64,000 nt of DNA, taken from Mycobacterium sp. E2733. GTDB taxonomy: Bacteria; Actinomycetota; Actinomycetes; Mycobacteriales; Mycobacteriaceae. Where the stretch lies: the NCBI RefSeq assembly GCF_001667585.1, contig NZ_LZJZ01000015.1, positions 121,580 through 185,579 on the forward strand, read 5' to 3'. A program made the position numbers and the translations under genes. Of this stretch, positions 18,236-27,062 are shown one piece after another; position 1 is the first letter of the stretch; each line of letters begins with the position of its first letter. The notes under the pieces are model-generated. The model ran no database searches. It saw only the letters and a list, made by a program, of their open reading frames with translations, and was not told the origin of the DNA.

Positions 18236-19612
18236 ATGGCGGTCGTCGATGACCTGGCGTCGGGCATGGATTCGCCGGCGCCCAGTGAGGACTTCGGCCG
18301 TCAGCCACCGCAGGACCTCGCCGCGGAGCAGGCGGTGCTGGGCGGCATGCTGCTGAGTAAGGACGCCATCGCCGATGTGCTGGAACGGCTGCGGCCCGGC
18401 GACTTCTACCGCCCCGCGCATCAGAACGTCTACGACGCGATCCTGGACCTCTACGGCCGCGGCGAGCCGGCCGACGCGGTGACGGTGGCCGCGGAACTGG
18501 ACCGCCGCGGGATGCTGCGGCGCATCGGTGGTGCGCCTTATCTGCACACCCTGATCTCGACCGTGCCGACAGCGGCCAACGCGGGCTACTACGCCACCAT
18601 CGTGGCCGAGAAGGCGCTGCTGCGCCGACTGGTGGAGGCCGGGACGCGTGTAGTGCAGTACGGCTACGCGGGCGCCGAGGGCGCCGATGTAGCTGAGGTG
18701 GTCGACCGGGCGCAGGCGGAGATCTATGAGGTGGCCGAGCGCCGGACGTCGGAGGACTTCGTCCCGTTGGAGGACCTGCTGCAGCCGACGATGGACGAGA
18801 TCGACGCCATCGCTTCCAACGGCGGAGTCGCGCGCGGTGTGCCCACCGGCTTCACCGAGCTCGACGAGGTGACCAACGGTCTGCACGCCGGGCAGATGAT
18901 CATCGTGGCGGCCAGGCCCGGGGTGGGCAAATCGACTCTTGGTCTGGATTTCTTGCGGTCCTGCTCGATCAAGCACAGGCTGGCCAGCGTCATCTTCTCG
19001 CTGGAGATGAGCAAGTCCGAGATCGTCATGCGGCTGCTTTCGGCGGAAGCGAAGATCAAACTCGCCGATATGCGTTCCGGGCGCATGAGCGACGACGACT
19101 GGACGCGGTTGGCGCGGCGGATGAGCGAAATCAGCGAGGCGCCACTGTATATCGACGACTCGCCGAACCTGACCATGATGGAGATCCGCGCCAAGGCGCG
19201 CCGGTTGAAGCAGAAGGCCGACTTGCGTCTGGTCGTGGTCGACTATCTGCAGCTGATGTCGTCGGGCAAGAAGGTTGAGTCGCGTCAGCTAGAGGTTTCG
19301 GAGTTCTCGCGCCAACTCAAATTGTTGGCCAAGGAACTCGAGGTTCCCGTTGTCGCGATCAGCCAGCTCAACCGCGGCCCCGAGCAGCGCACCGACAAGA
19401 AGCCGATGCTCTCTGACCTTCGTGAGTCGGGATCGCTCGAGCAGGACGCCGACATGGTGATCCTGCTCAACCGGCCCGACGCGTTCGAGCGGGACGATCC
19501 GCGCGGGGGAGAGGCGGATTTCATTCTCGCCAAACACCGTAACGGCCCGACCAAGACGGTCACCGTCGCGCACCAACTGCACCTGTCACGTTTCTCCAAC
19601 ATGGCGCGGTAG
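18236..19612 (+). CDS. dnaB: Replicative DNA helicase DnaB
   Basis: Hexameric helicase that unwinds the fork and recruits primase. The protein has 458 residues from an ATG with GGAGGAGG 5 bases upstream; a GTG seven codons earlier is less likely. The N-terminal domain begins PPQDLAAEQAVLGGML. The RecA-like domain has Walker A ARPGVGKST (Lys232), Walker B VVVDYLQLM, and the later ISQLNRGPEQR segment. M. tuberculosis DnaB carries an intein after DLRESG; here residues 394-399 are that sequence and continue straight into SLEQDADMVILLNRP, so no intein is present. A gene-free region with DnaA-like sites precedes it. Confidence 0.98.
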   Translation: MAVVDDLASGMDSPAPSEDFGRQPPQDLAAEQAVLGGMLLSKDAIADVLERLRPGDFYRPAHQNVYDAILDLYGRGEPADAVTVAAELDRRGMLRRIGGAPYLHTLISTVPTAANAGYYATIVAEKALLRRLVEAGTRVVQYGYAGAEGADVAEVVDRAQAEIYEVAERRTSEDFVPLEDLLQPTMDEIDAIASNGGVARGVPTGFTELDEVTNGLHAGQMIIVAARPGVGKSTLGLDFLRSCSIKHRLASVIFSLEMSKSEIVMRLLSAEAKIKLADMRSGRMSDDDWTRLARRMSEISEAPLYIDDSPNLTMMEIRAKARRLKQKADLRLVVVDYLQLMSSGKKVESRQLEVSEFSRQLKLLAKELEVPVVAISQLNRGPEQRTDKKPMLSDLRESGSLEQDADMVILLNRPDAFERDDPRGGEADFILAKHRNGPTKTVTVAHQLHLSRFSNMAR

Positions 19613-19633
19613 CGCAGAGGTTAGGTCCTCCTG

Positions 19634-20665
19634 TCAGCGAAAGCGGAGGTGCAACGTCGCCAGGCCAAAGATCTTCCGGCCAGCGGACTTCGCGCCGACA
19701 ATGACGACACCGGTGCGGGTTGCCGGGTCCAGCGACTTGATCCGGCCGCTGTATTCGATGTCCGCACCCCCGGCGGCCGACACGATCACAGGCTGGGACA
19801 GGCGCACCGCGTAGCGGGTCACCGCGCCGGGATCACCCGACCATGCGGAGGCGAATCCGGCACCCAAACCCATGGTGAGCATTCCGTGAGCGATCACATC
19901 AGGCTGCCCCGCCAGTTTGGCGAGGTTCTCGTCCCAGTGAAGCGGGTTTGCGTCGCAGGCCACTCCGGCGTAGTTCACCAGGTCGCCGCGGGATAGTCGG
20001 GCGTGGTGCACCGGTAACTCGTCGCCGACATTTACGTCATCGAAGGATGGCGTCCCGGGGATACGGGTCGGATCTCCCTGGGCGATGCGAATCTCCCCCT
20101 CGGGGCGCACTGTCTTGTGGTAGGCCGCATCGGAGTAGTCGATGCCGGCGAGGTTCACGTCGTGCATCATCACTTGCTGCGCGATCGTCCGGATCGCCGG
20201 ATCGACATCCTCGGAAGTGACGCCGACGACGGTGGTGTGAAGCGTATGCACGCGCTCGCCGGCAGTGTCGGTGAAAGTGTTGGTCACGGTGATCAGGTCT
20301 CTGCCCGCGATTCTGCGCACCGATGACAGCTCGACGTCGATGTGTAGTTCGTCGCCGGCGACGATCGGTCGATGCTGCTCGAAGACTTCTTCGGTCTGCA
20401 GGTACATCTCGTAACCGATGACCACCGATTCGAACAGGTGTCGATTGGCTGCCATTGCGGGGGCCGACGTGAATGTCAGCGGCGCCACCAGGCCCGAATA
20501 TCCCAGCTCAGCGGCAGCGGCGACATTCCAGTGCGCGGGGTGATAGTCCTGCACGGCACGCGCGAACTCGCGTATCTTCTCGCGGCCGACCTGGTATGTG
20601 TCGTCGACCTGGTAGTAATGGCCTACCCGCGATTCGAGCACTGACGTTTCTGTTGCTGCGGTCAT
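19634..20665 (-). CDS. Fused (3R)-hydroxyacyl-ACP dehydratase, HadA-HadB type
   Basis: The 343-residue protein joins two hot-dog domains. Residues 1-150 resemble FAS-II HadA (GREKIREFARAVQD, then AELGYSGLVAPLTF). Residues 200-343 resemble HadB (RGDLVNYAGVACDANPLHWDE, then AHGMLTMGLGAGFASAW). The hydratase dyad is present in the HadB half as Asp238 and His243. Separate HadA and HadB subunits dehydrate 3-hydroxyacyl-ACP in mycolic acid elongation; a single-chain version may act on a different acyl thioester. The gene converges with dnaB, 21 bases between stops. It faces celA1 across a 166-base promoter region. Start ATG fits MTAATETSVLESRVG; no strong ribosome site. Confidence 0.85.
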   Translation of the reverse strand: MTAATETSVLESRVGHYYQVDDTYQVGREKIREFARAVQDYHPAHWNVAAAAELGYSGLVAPLTFTSAPAMAANRHLFESVVIGYEMYLQTEEVFEQHRPIVAGDELHIDVELSSVRRIAGRDLITVTNTFTDTAGERVHTLHTTVVGVTSEDVDPAIRTIAQQVMMHDVNLAGIDYSDAAYHKTVRPEGEIRIAQGDPTRIPGTPSFDDVNVGDELPVHHARLSRGDLVNYAGVACDANPLHWDENLAKLAGQPDVIAHGMLTMGLGAGFASAWSGDPGAVTRYAVRLSQPVIVSAAGGADIEYSGRIKSLDPATRTGVVIVGAKSAGRKIFGLATLHLRFR

Positions 20666-20831
20666 GAATTGCCCAACTTTTCTACTGGCCTGTTCACGGA
20701 GGCCGGCGAACGCACCCTAGCGTGCACGATAGCCCCGACATGACGGCGGCTATGTCGTCGTCAAGCCCATGTCATCGAATTTCGGACCGGTTTCGCGGCC
20801 ATCGCGCGGAGGCACTAGTTTCCCTAGCGTG

Positions 20832-21833
20832 ATGTCGTCAGCTGCTAGCGCTCTCGCGCGATGGATCGCTCCCGCCCTAACTGTTGCGGTCGTTGCCTGC
20901 CTTTGTATCTCTGCCGGCACGCCACATGTCGGCCCCGCCCCGACGGTGCGCTTGACCAGCGACGGGGACCCGCTGGCTGGAGCCCCGTTCTACGTCAATC
21001 CCAATTCGGCGGCCATGCGCGCCGCCCAGAGCGCCGACCCGCCGAGCCCCGAGTTGACCGCTATCGCCAACACACCGCAGGCGTACTGGATCGTCCCGGG
21101 CTCATCGGCAGGCACGGTCGGAAAGTACGTTGGCGATGCGAACGCCGCCGGCGCCATCCCGGTCCTGGCGATCTATGGGATTCCGCACCGTGATTGCGGC
21201 AGCTTCGCCGCGGGTGGGATGGGATCGGGGGCAGAGTACCGAAGCTGGATCGACGGCATCGCCGCCGGTGCGGGCGGCTCTCGGGTCGCGATCGTCGTCG
21301 AACCCGACGCGCTCGCGATGGCCGATTGCCTGTCGGCCGATGAGCGCCAAGAACGCTACGACTTGGTCCGGTACGCCGTCGACACGCTTACGCGCGATCC
21401 GAACGCGGCCGTCTACGTCGATGCCGGTCACCTGCGCTGGCATAGCGCCGAGGACATGGCCGGCAGGCTGAAGCAGGCCGGCGTGGACCACGCGCGCGGT
21501 TTCAGCCTCAATACGGCGAACTTCTTCACCACCGAGGACGAAATCGGTTACGGCGAAGCGATTTCCGGGCTCACGACCGGATCGCACTACGTGATCGACA
21601 CGTCGCGCAATGGCGCCGGTCCAGCGCCGGACTCCGGACTCAACTGGTGCAACCCCAGCGGGCGGGCACTGGGCACTCCGCCTACGGCGGCCACCGCGGG
21701 CGCCCACGCCGACGCGTACCTGTGGATCAAACGTCCCGGTGAATCGGACGGATCATGCGGCAAAGGTGATCCGGCGGCGGGCACTTTTGTGAGTCAGTAC
21801 GCCGTCGATCTGGCCCGCAAGGGTGGTCAGTAG
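20832..21833 (+). CDS. celA1: Secreted glycoside hydrolase family 6 (endoglucanase, CelA1-like)
   Basis: The protein has 333 residues from MSSAASALARWIAPAL; an ATG at 20769 in the same frame would add 21 residues. The N terminus is a signal peptide or anchor (ALARWIAPALTVAVVACLCISAG). The GH6 body follows: GAPFYVNPNSAAM, IPVLAIYGIPHRDCGSFAAGG, the VVEPDALAMADCLS motif with the GH6 conserved Asp, AVYVDAGHLRWHS, and WCNPSGRALG. These match M. tuberculosis CelA1 (Rv0062) closely. The family cuts beta-1,4-glucan; in mycobacteria it may act on cellulose in biofilm or environment. The linear order dnaB then celA1 follows M. tuberculosis. Confidence 0.9.
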   Translation: MSSAASALARWIAPALTVAVVACLCISAGTPHVGPAPTVRLTSDGDPLAGAPFYVNPNSAAMRAAQSADPPSPELTAIANTPQAYWIVPGSSAGTVGKYVGDANAAGAIPVLAIYGIPHRDCGSFAAGGMGSGAEYRSWIDGIAAGAGGSRVAIVVEPDALAMADCLSADERQERYDLVRYAVDTLTRDPNAAVYVDAGHLRWHSAEDMAGRLKQAGVDHARGFSLNTANFFTTEDEIGYGEAISGLTTGSHYVIDTSRNGAGPAPDSGLNWCNPSGRALGTPPTAATAGAHADAYLWIKRPGESDGSCGKGDPAAGTFVSQYAVDLARKGGQ

Positions 21834-21984
21834 CCGGGATTCACGCCGAGGCCACAGCCCTGGGGCGCGATTGGCTGCGTGCTCGGCACTACCGGCACTA
21901 CCGTGCAAACGCCTCGCAACGTCAGGCCTTCAAGCCCGACAGCACTCGCGGCGAACAATTCCGGCGATCGGTTCGAACCGCCAG

Positions 21985-22012
21985 CGAGCGTGAATTACTG
22001 GCGTTACGCTCG
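21985..22012. repeat. Imperfect palindrome related to the 7591 repeat
   Basis: CGAGCGT (21985-21991) and ACGCTCG (22006-22012) are perfect 7-base arms. The right side, read in reverse complement at 21998-22014, matches 7591-7607 at 16 of 17 bases. It lies just upstream of a small exported protein gene. Confidence 0.5.
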
Positions 22013-22041
22013 GTGAATCGGCGAGGAGATTCGAGTTAGAC

Positions 22042-22329
22042 ATGAGCCATCTTGAGCGTCTCATCGGGGGGTTTGTCGCAGCCGTCGCGTTGATGGTCGC
22101 CGCCAGCAACTTCCTCGGGCTACCCACTGCGTCCGCTGATCCCGTCTGCGGTGTGCCTGGAACGCCGCCGTGCGCGGGTCCTGGTCCGTTGACGCCCGAG
22201 CAGCAGTGCGCGTTCATCGCGTGGCGATCGATGATGCCGTGTAACTGGCTTGGGGTGCAGGTACCCGCGGGCACACCCGGAAGTTGGGACAACCCGCCAG
22301 CACCGCCGCCACCGCCACCTGAGCCCTGA
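22042..22329 (+). CDS. Small exported proline-rich protein
   Basis: The protein has 95 residues. Residues 1-32 are a Sec signal peptide: positive start, hydrophobic core (GGFVAAVALMVAASNFLGL), then a likely cut after TASA before DPVCG. The mature part has four Cys (CGVPGTPPC, QQCAF and MPCNW), probably disulphide-bonded, and ends in a run of Pro. I do not recognise a named family beyond short mycobacterial secreted Cys/Pro proteins. AGGAG lies about 15 bases ahead of the ATG. It is followed convergently by the SDR gene, 14 bases away. Confidence 0.72.
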   Translation: MSHLERLIGGFVAAVALMVAASNFLGLPTASADPVCGVPGTPPCAGPGPLTPEQQCAFIAWRSMMPCNWLGVQVPAGTPGSWDNPPAPPPPPPEP

Positions 22330-22343
22330 CCCCCGTTGAGGCT

Positions 22344-23171
22344 TTAGATCTTCAAATAGCCCTTGTCGGCGGGGATTTGGGCGGCGGTGACCAACGATGA
22401 CGCGTCGCTGGCAAGCCAGACCACGATGTCGGAGATGAGACCGGGTGCCGCCAGTGAGTCGGTCGGCAGCGCGCCCGGCGAGAAGCTGTGGATGTAATGC
22501 GGGTGGTCCTGGAAGACCTGGTACATCGACAGGTCGTTGCCCATCGGGGTGTCGGTGCCGTACGGGTGCACCGAGTTGACCCGGATGTCGAACTCGCCGA
22601 GTTCCACCGCCAACGAGTTGGTGAGGCCGACCACTCCGAATTTGCTCGCGCAGTAGTGCCCGCAGCCCGGGACGGCTTTGATGCCCGCCGCGGAGCTGAT
22701 GTTGATGATCGATCCGCCGTTGCCGGTCGTGATCATGGGCGGCACTACGGATTTCATGGTGTTCCACAGCCCCGTGAGGTTGGTGTCGATGGTCTCTTGC
22801 CACTGCTGTGCCGAAATCTCCCAGAGGCGGCCCCAATTCAGCACGCCGGCGTTGGCGACGACGATGTCGAGTCGGCCGAATTGTTCGATCGTGTTGGCCA
22901 CGATCCGCTGCTGGCCGGCCAGGTCGCGGACGTCGACCTCAGCGGCGAGGATTTTCCGGCCCTCGCCCTCCACCAGGTTGACGGTCTCGGCAAGGTCTTC
23001 CGGGAGCGCGGGCGGATAGCCGTTGTGTTCGGCGACCGGCGCGCAGGCGTCGATCGCGACGATGTCGGCACCGGCCCGAGCCAACCGAACGCAGTGGGAG
23101 CGGCCTTGGCCGCGGGCGGCCCCGGTCACGTAAGCGACTTTGCCGGCGAGCGGCACGACGGGATCGGTCAT
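22344..23171 (-). CDS. Mycofactocin-type SDR family oxidoreductase
   Basis: The protein has 275 residues from an ATG with AGAGGAG 8 bases upstream. NAD site TGAARGQGRSHCVRLARAGAD at about residues 15-35, followed by the IVAIDACAP acid, NAG at about 100, catalytic Ser in IINISSAAG, and YCASK with the Tyr-Lys pair. The GQGRSH and AIDAC patterns and length are typical of the SDR subgroup whose NAD is held tightly and recycled through mycofactocin. Substrate is probably an alcohol or ketone. It is transcribed divergently from a flavin monooxygenase gene, suggesting a joint oxidation pathway. The final substrate-binding loop has LPTDSLAAPGLISD. Longer in-frame starts to 23333 run into the divergent gene's start. 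Confidence 0.87.
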   Translation of the reverse strand: MTDPVVPLAGKVAYVTGAARGQGRSHCVRLARAGADIVAIDACAPVAEHNGYPPALPEDLAETVNLVEGEGRKILAAEVDVRDLAGQQRIVANTIEQFGRLDIVVANAGVLNWGRLWEISAQQWQETIDTNLTGLWNTMKSVVPPMITTGNGGSIINISSAAGIKAVPGCGHYCASKFGVVGLTNSLAVELGEFDIRVNSVHPYGTDTPMGNDLSMYQVFQDHPHYIHSFSPGALPTDSLAAPGLISDIVVWLASDASSLVTAAQIPADKGYLKI

Positions 23172-23326
23172 GCCGATAACTCCTCTGCTTGCGGCGCTGG
23201 CCCGGAGCGCTTTGCGGCCGATGATAGACATCGTCTTCCCGGGAGTTGACGAAATGGTAGAAAACGCGGCATCGCATGTGCGGGACACCAACCGCGGCCG
23301 AGCCCGAGCCGTGCCACAGTTACCGG

Positions 23327-24814
23327 ATGACAAACGTCGCCGTGATCGGCGCCGGGCCGGGCGGGCTGGTGGCGGCCCGCTGGCTGTTGTCGCAAGGATT
23401 CGAGCCCACGATCTTCGAGCAGGGTGCGACGTTGGGCGGGCAGTGGGCGGCGTCGAACGAATGCAGCGGCGTATGGCCGGGCATGTACACCAACAGCAGT
23501 CGCACCATGACGGCCTTCAGCGACCTCGACCACGACAGTGACGTTGTCTATCAACCGAACCGCGACATCCTCGATTACCTGCATCGCTACGCCGACAAGT
23601 TCGGTCTGACGCCACGTATCCGTCTCCGCAACCGGGTCGAATTGGTCAGCCGCGACGACAAGCCAGGATGGCTCCTGCATCAGGCAGACGGGATCGGGCG
23701 CTTCGAGCGCGTGGTGGTGGCCAGCGGCAGGTTCAATGCCCCGGCTGTCCCCGCTGTCGCCGGCTTGGAATCATTCTCGGGTTGCGCAGGTGCCCGGACG
23801 ACATTCGGCTACCGAGACGGCACGGCGTATCGCGGCATGCGCGTTTTGGTGGCCGGCTGCGCCATCAGTGCGCTCGAGATCGCCTCCGAACTCGCGCAAC
23901 TCGGGGCCGCGCGGGTCGTCGTGACGCAGCGGCGGCAACGATACGTCGTTCCCAAGTTCGTGTCCGGTGTCCCCACGGATTACCTGCTCTACACGCGCTA
24001 CGGCGCCCTGGCAGAAGAGACCCTCCCGGAGGAGGACGTCGACCGGCAGCTGAAGGAGATTGTGGTCGGCGCGGCCGGAAGCCCCGAACAGTACGGCGCC
24101 CCGGCGCCCCACCCGTCGCTCTTCGCGGCCGGCGTGACGCTCAGTCAGCATTATCTTCCGTTGGTGGCCGAAGGCCGAATCTCCGTGCGGCCGTGGATGA
24201 AAACGGTGGCCGGCGCGACCGTCGCCTTCGCCGACGACCGGGCGGAGGAGTTCGACGGTATTTTGTTCGGGACCGGTTTCAATTTGCGTCTGCCATTCCT
24301 GAGCGCGGAAATTCAGCAGATCCTGAACCTCGACGCGGTGCACCTGGACGCCGACCGGTATACCTTTCATCCGGACCTCCCGGGGCTGGCCTTCATGGGT
24401 ATGTGGGATCAGGCGGGCGGATACTTTGTGCCGCTGGAACTTCAGGCCAGGTGGATCGCCTACACGTGGGGCGGTGCCATACCGGCGGTGTGCGACGGGG
24501 ACCAGCGGCTGGCGATCGATGCCTACCGGGCTCGCCGGAGCTTGTCCCAGAAATCGCGATTGAACCTTGCTGCCATCGCCTTCGCCCGAGCCGCGGGTGT
24601 GGAGCCGCATCTGGATAACTGGCCGCAGCTGCGCCGCGCGCTGTTGTTCGGTCCACTGGCGCCGAGTTGTTTTCGGCTGGAGGGGCCCGACGCGCTGACC
24701 GACGCACCGGAACGGTTCGCGCGCGAGGCCGCGCGGTTCGGTGCGATCACCTCGCATGACCTGACAGAGCGCGAAATCCAGTACTGGGAGGCGCTGCACC
24801 GCCGCCGTGGTTAG
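23327..24814 (+). CDS. Flavin-containing monooxygenase family protein
   Basis: The protein has 495 residues. FAD site VAVIGAGPGGLVAARWLL at residues 4-21, then EQGATLGGQW, which fits FMO/Baeyer-Villiger proteins. The second dinucleotide site near residue 172 reads RVLVAGCAISALEIASEL, where the usual GxGxS(G/A) has Cys and Ile in place of two small residues. No exact FxGxxxHxxxW/Y fingerprint was seen; FSGCAGARTTFGY is at that place. So it may have unusual NADPH use. These enzymes insert oxygen into ketones, amines or sulfides. It faces the SDR gene across a 155-base shared promoter region. Start ATG begins MTNVAVIGAG. Confidence 0.83.
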   Translation: MTNVAVIGAGPGGLVAARWLLSQGFEPTIFEQGATLGGQWAASNECSGVWPGMYTNSSRTMTAFSDLDHDSDVVYQPNRDILDYLHRYADKFGLTPRIRLRNRVELVSRDDKPGWLLHQADGIGRFERVVVASGRFNAPAVPAVAGLESFSGCAGARTTFGYRDGTAYRGMRVLVAGCAISALEIASELAQLGAARVVVTQRRQRYVVPKFVSGVPTDYLLYTRYGALAEETLPEEDVDRQLKEIVVGAAGSPEQYGAPAPHPSLFAAGVTLSQHYLPLVAEGRISVRPWMKTVAGATVAFADDRAEEFDGILFGTGFNLRLPFLSAEIQQILNLDAVHLDADRYTFHPDLPGLAFMGMWDQAGGYFVPLELQARWIAYTWGGAIPAVCDGDQRLAIDAYRARRSLSQKSRLNLAAIAFARAAGVEPHLDNWPQLRRALLFGPLAPSCFRLEGPDALTDAPERFAREAARFGAITSHDLTEREIQYWEALHRRRG

Positions 24815-25023
24815 TCGGCGGCGGCCAGCACGTCACGCGCCGCATCGTCGACCGTGCTCAGCAACTTCGGGTCTATGCCCGCCCGGCCGCGAACCAGAAC
24901 CGATGCGTTATTGGCCGGCGGCAGTCCCTCGGCCGGGCACAGGCCGTCGGGCAGCTTGCCGATCGTCGGTCTCGGAGTGGCGCTGCTGCCGGGCTTCGCC
25001 TGTTGGCTGAACAGCCATCCCAC
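24811..25023 (-). CDS. Hypothetical short protein or gene fragment
   Basis: A 70-codon frame with third-position GC near 80 percent, so it looks coding. It starts MGWLFSQQAKPGSS and ends TVDDAARDVLAAAD. I do not recognise it. It has two possible readings: a real short protein, or the C-terminal part of a larger decayed gene, since no strong ribosome site precedes the ATG (only GGGTGGG). Its stop overlaps the monooxygenase stop by 4 bases on the other strand. The remaining bases 25024-25298 hold no gene I can support. Confidence 0.35.
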   Translation of the reverse strand: MGWLFSQQAKPGSSATPRPTIGKLPDGLCPAEGLPPANNASVLVRGRAGIDPKLLSTVDDAARDVLAAAD

Positions 25024-25298
25024 CCGAATCGCGCGCCGAAAAAGAGTGTGGAACCCATCCGGGCGTCAGAGGTGCCCCGGTTGGCCGGCGGCTTCATGCG
25101 TCGTGCGGGCCGCCACCGACTTCGTGAAGGCAGCGCTCGGTGGAGCTTCGGATTTGCCACGGTGCCAATCCATTAGGCCGATCGGAGGTGGCGGGCGAAC
25201 GGCGGCGAGTCGGATTAGTTGCGACGTGGCAGCCGTGTCCGAGAATCGGACCGCCACGCATCCGCGCGGCCGCGCATGGTGCGGCTACGGTGATCTCT

Positions 25299-26561
25299 AT
25301 GACGCCGGCCAGCCGTTCCTCCGCAAAGCCGGTAAAGCGGCGCCCGAAAGATCGCAAGGCGCAGATCGCCCGAGCCGCTTCCGATGCTTTCAGCGAACTC
25401 GGCTACCACGCGGTCAGCATGGAAAACATCGCGGCTCGGGTGGGGGTCTCGGCGGCGGCGCTGTACCGGCATTCGCACGGCAAATACGATCTGTTCCGTT
25501 CCGCGGTCCTGGCCCTCGGCCAGCGGCTCGTGGACGCCACGGAGTTCGCCGATCACCTGCCCGACGATGCCGATCCCGCTGAGACGCTGCGTGCGCTGAC
25601 CGGATCGCTGATCGATACCGCGATCGTCAACCGCACCGCGGGGGGACTCTATCGGTGGGAAGGCCGCTACCTGCACGGTGCGGACCAGGCCCACTTGGCC
25701 GAGCAGGTCAAGTTGGTCAACCGGCGTCTGCAGCGGCCGTTGATCAGGCTGCGACCCAAACTGCAATCACGCCAGCGTTGGGTGCTCTCGGCGGCGGCGC
25801 TGAGTGTCATCGGCAGTATCACCGACCATCGTTCCCGCCTGGGCGACGCCGAGATCCGGGCGACGTTGGCCGACATCGCGTCCGCCGTGTTGAGGGCCGA
25901 CGTGCCAGCGGCGCCGGTGGGCGAATCGGAATCTCAACGGGCAGCGGCGATTCCCAGTGCTGTCGGCAGCTACGAATTGCTGTTGCACGAATCGATACGG
26001 TTGTTCAATGAACGGGGTTACCGCGAAACCGGTATGGAGGACATCGCCACGGCTGTCGGCATACCGGTAGCGAGCATCTACCAGTACTTTCCGAGCAAGG
26101 CCGCGATACTGGCAGTCGCATACCGGCGCGGTGCTGACCAGGTCTCCGGTGACTTGTCCACTATTTTGGCTGCGGGCGCCAGTCCGGAGCAGTCGTTGGC
26201 GCAGCTGATCGACGCCTTCGTCACACGGTCGTTCGCCAACCCGGAACTGGCCCGGGTGTACTACACGGAGCGCCACAACTTGCCCGACACGGACGCGGTA
26301 CTCCTCTACAACATTCACCGCTCCACCGTAGAATCCTGGGCCCGGCTGGCCGTGGCGGCGCGACCCGACCTCACTCTGGGCCGCGCTCGATACGCCGTGC
26401 ACGCCGCCCTCGCCCTCGCCGTCGACATCGGCCAGCTCGTCATGACCGGTCCGGGCCGGCCCGCCCGCACGACGGTGCGCCGGCTGATGGAAATCACCCT
26501 GCTCGACACAACTGCCACCGCTTCCACCCAGGCCGATCGCGGCGGCAGGCAACGACGCTGA
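25299..26561 (+). CDS. Tandem TetR-family regulator with two DNA-binding domains
   Basis: The protein has 420 residues, twice normal TetR length. Residues about 17-64 are one TetR helix-turn-helix (SMENIAARVGVSAAALYRHSHGKYDLF). Residues about 226-275 are a second (GMEDIATAVGIPVASIYQYFPSKAAIL). Each is followed by its own all-helical ligand or dimer domain. No stop or frameshift separates the halves, so it is one translated chain. Such a protein could bind a full operator as a monomer. The first HTH has RHSHGKYDLF where YxxFxxKxxL is normal, so it may be degenerate. The start ATG follows an in-frame region lacking a clear ribosome site. The target may be the small membrane pair downstream or the unannotated upstream gap. 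Confidence 0.85.
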   Translation: MTPASRSSAKPVKRRPKDRKAQIARAASDAFSELGYHAVSMENIAARVGVSAAALYRHSHGKYDLFRSAVLALGQRLVDATEFADHLPDDADPAETLRALTGSLIDTAIVNRTAGGLYRWEGRYLHGADQAHLAEQVKLVNRRLQRPLIRLRPKLQSRQRWVLSAAALSVIGSITDHRSRLGDAEIRATLADIASAVLRADVPAAPVGESESQRAAAIPSAVGSYELLLHESIRLFNERGYRETGMEDIATAVGIPVASIYQYFPSKAAILAVAYRRGADQVSGDLSTILAAGASPEQSLAQLIDAFVTRSFANPELARVYYTERHNLPDTDAVLLYNIHRSTVESWARLAVAARPDLTLGRARYAVHAALALAVDIGQLVMTGPGRPARTTVRRLMEITLLDTTATASTQADRGGRQRR

Positions 26562-26829
26562 GCCCGCCAGGAGGTAAGCCGACTTCAGGTCCGAATAGCG
26601 CTGTACTTGCGCCGGGCGCCACCAATGGGCAACGCCACGCGAGGTATCACTAACGACCTGCCGGAAACGAAAATCGCGAGGCGGATGCATGGCGATGCGG
26701 TAACGAACGCTACCAATAAAGCCGAATAGTGATTAACATAATCGCCATCCCGTGCCGGCGCCGCAGCCTCACCGACCGGGCTCTTAAACCGAGGCGCCCG
26801 CGGTAGTCCCCGCACGAAAGGCACGCCCC

Positions 26830-27054
26830 ATGCTCAACAGGATCCGGCAGGTACTGGACTACCAGTTGACGATTGCCGAGCTGCTGGGCCTCGCCGTGCT
26901 GCTCGGCACGCCGTATCTGATCGTCGGGGTCATCTGGTCGTCCACCCACACAGGGCATCTACGAGACATGCACGGGCTCGACTTGGTGGTGTCTTTTCTA
27001 GGTTCGATCGTTTCGTGGCCCGTGCTGATCTTCGCGAACGTGTGCATGACATAG
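26830..27054 (+). CDS. Small membrane protein
   Basis: The protein has 74 residues with two hydrophobic helices: LLGLAVLLGTPYLIVGVIW and VVSFLGSIVSWPVLIFANVC. The N terminus is basic and helical (MLNRIRQVLDYQLTIAE). GAAAGG lies 10 bases upstream of the ATG. It is followed after 8 bases by a second small membrane gene, and the two appear to be an operon. I do not recognise a named family. The 268 bases between the tandem TetR gene and this one are relatively AT rich and probably contain its promoter; nothing else is seen there. Confidence 0.65.
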   Translation: MLNRIRQVLDYQLTIAELLGLAVLLGTPYLIVGVIWSSTHTGHLRDMHGLDLVVSFLGSIVSWPVLIFANVCMT

Positions 27055-27062
27055 GGGAAGAG

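Noticed and set aside
17857..18267. Minus-strand frame in the dnaB upstream region as an Rv0057 equivalent
   Set aside because: It overlaps the dnaB start, has no recognisable similarity, and lacks a ribosome site.
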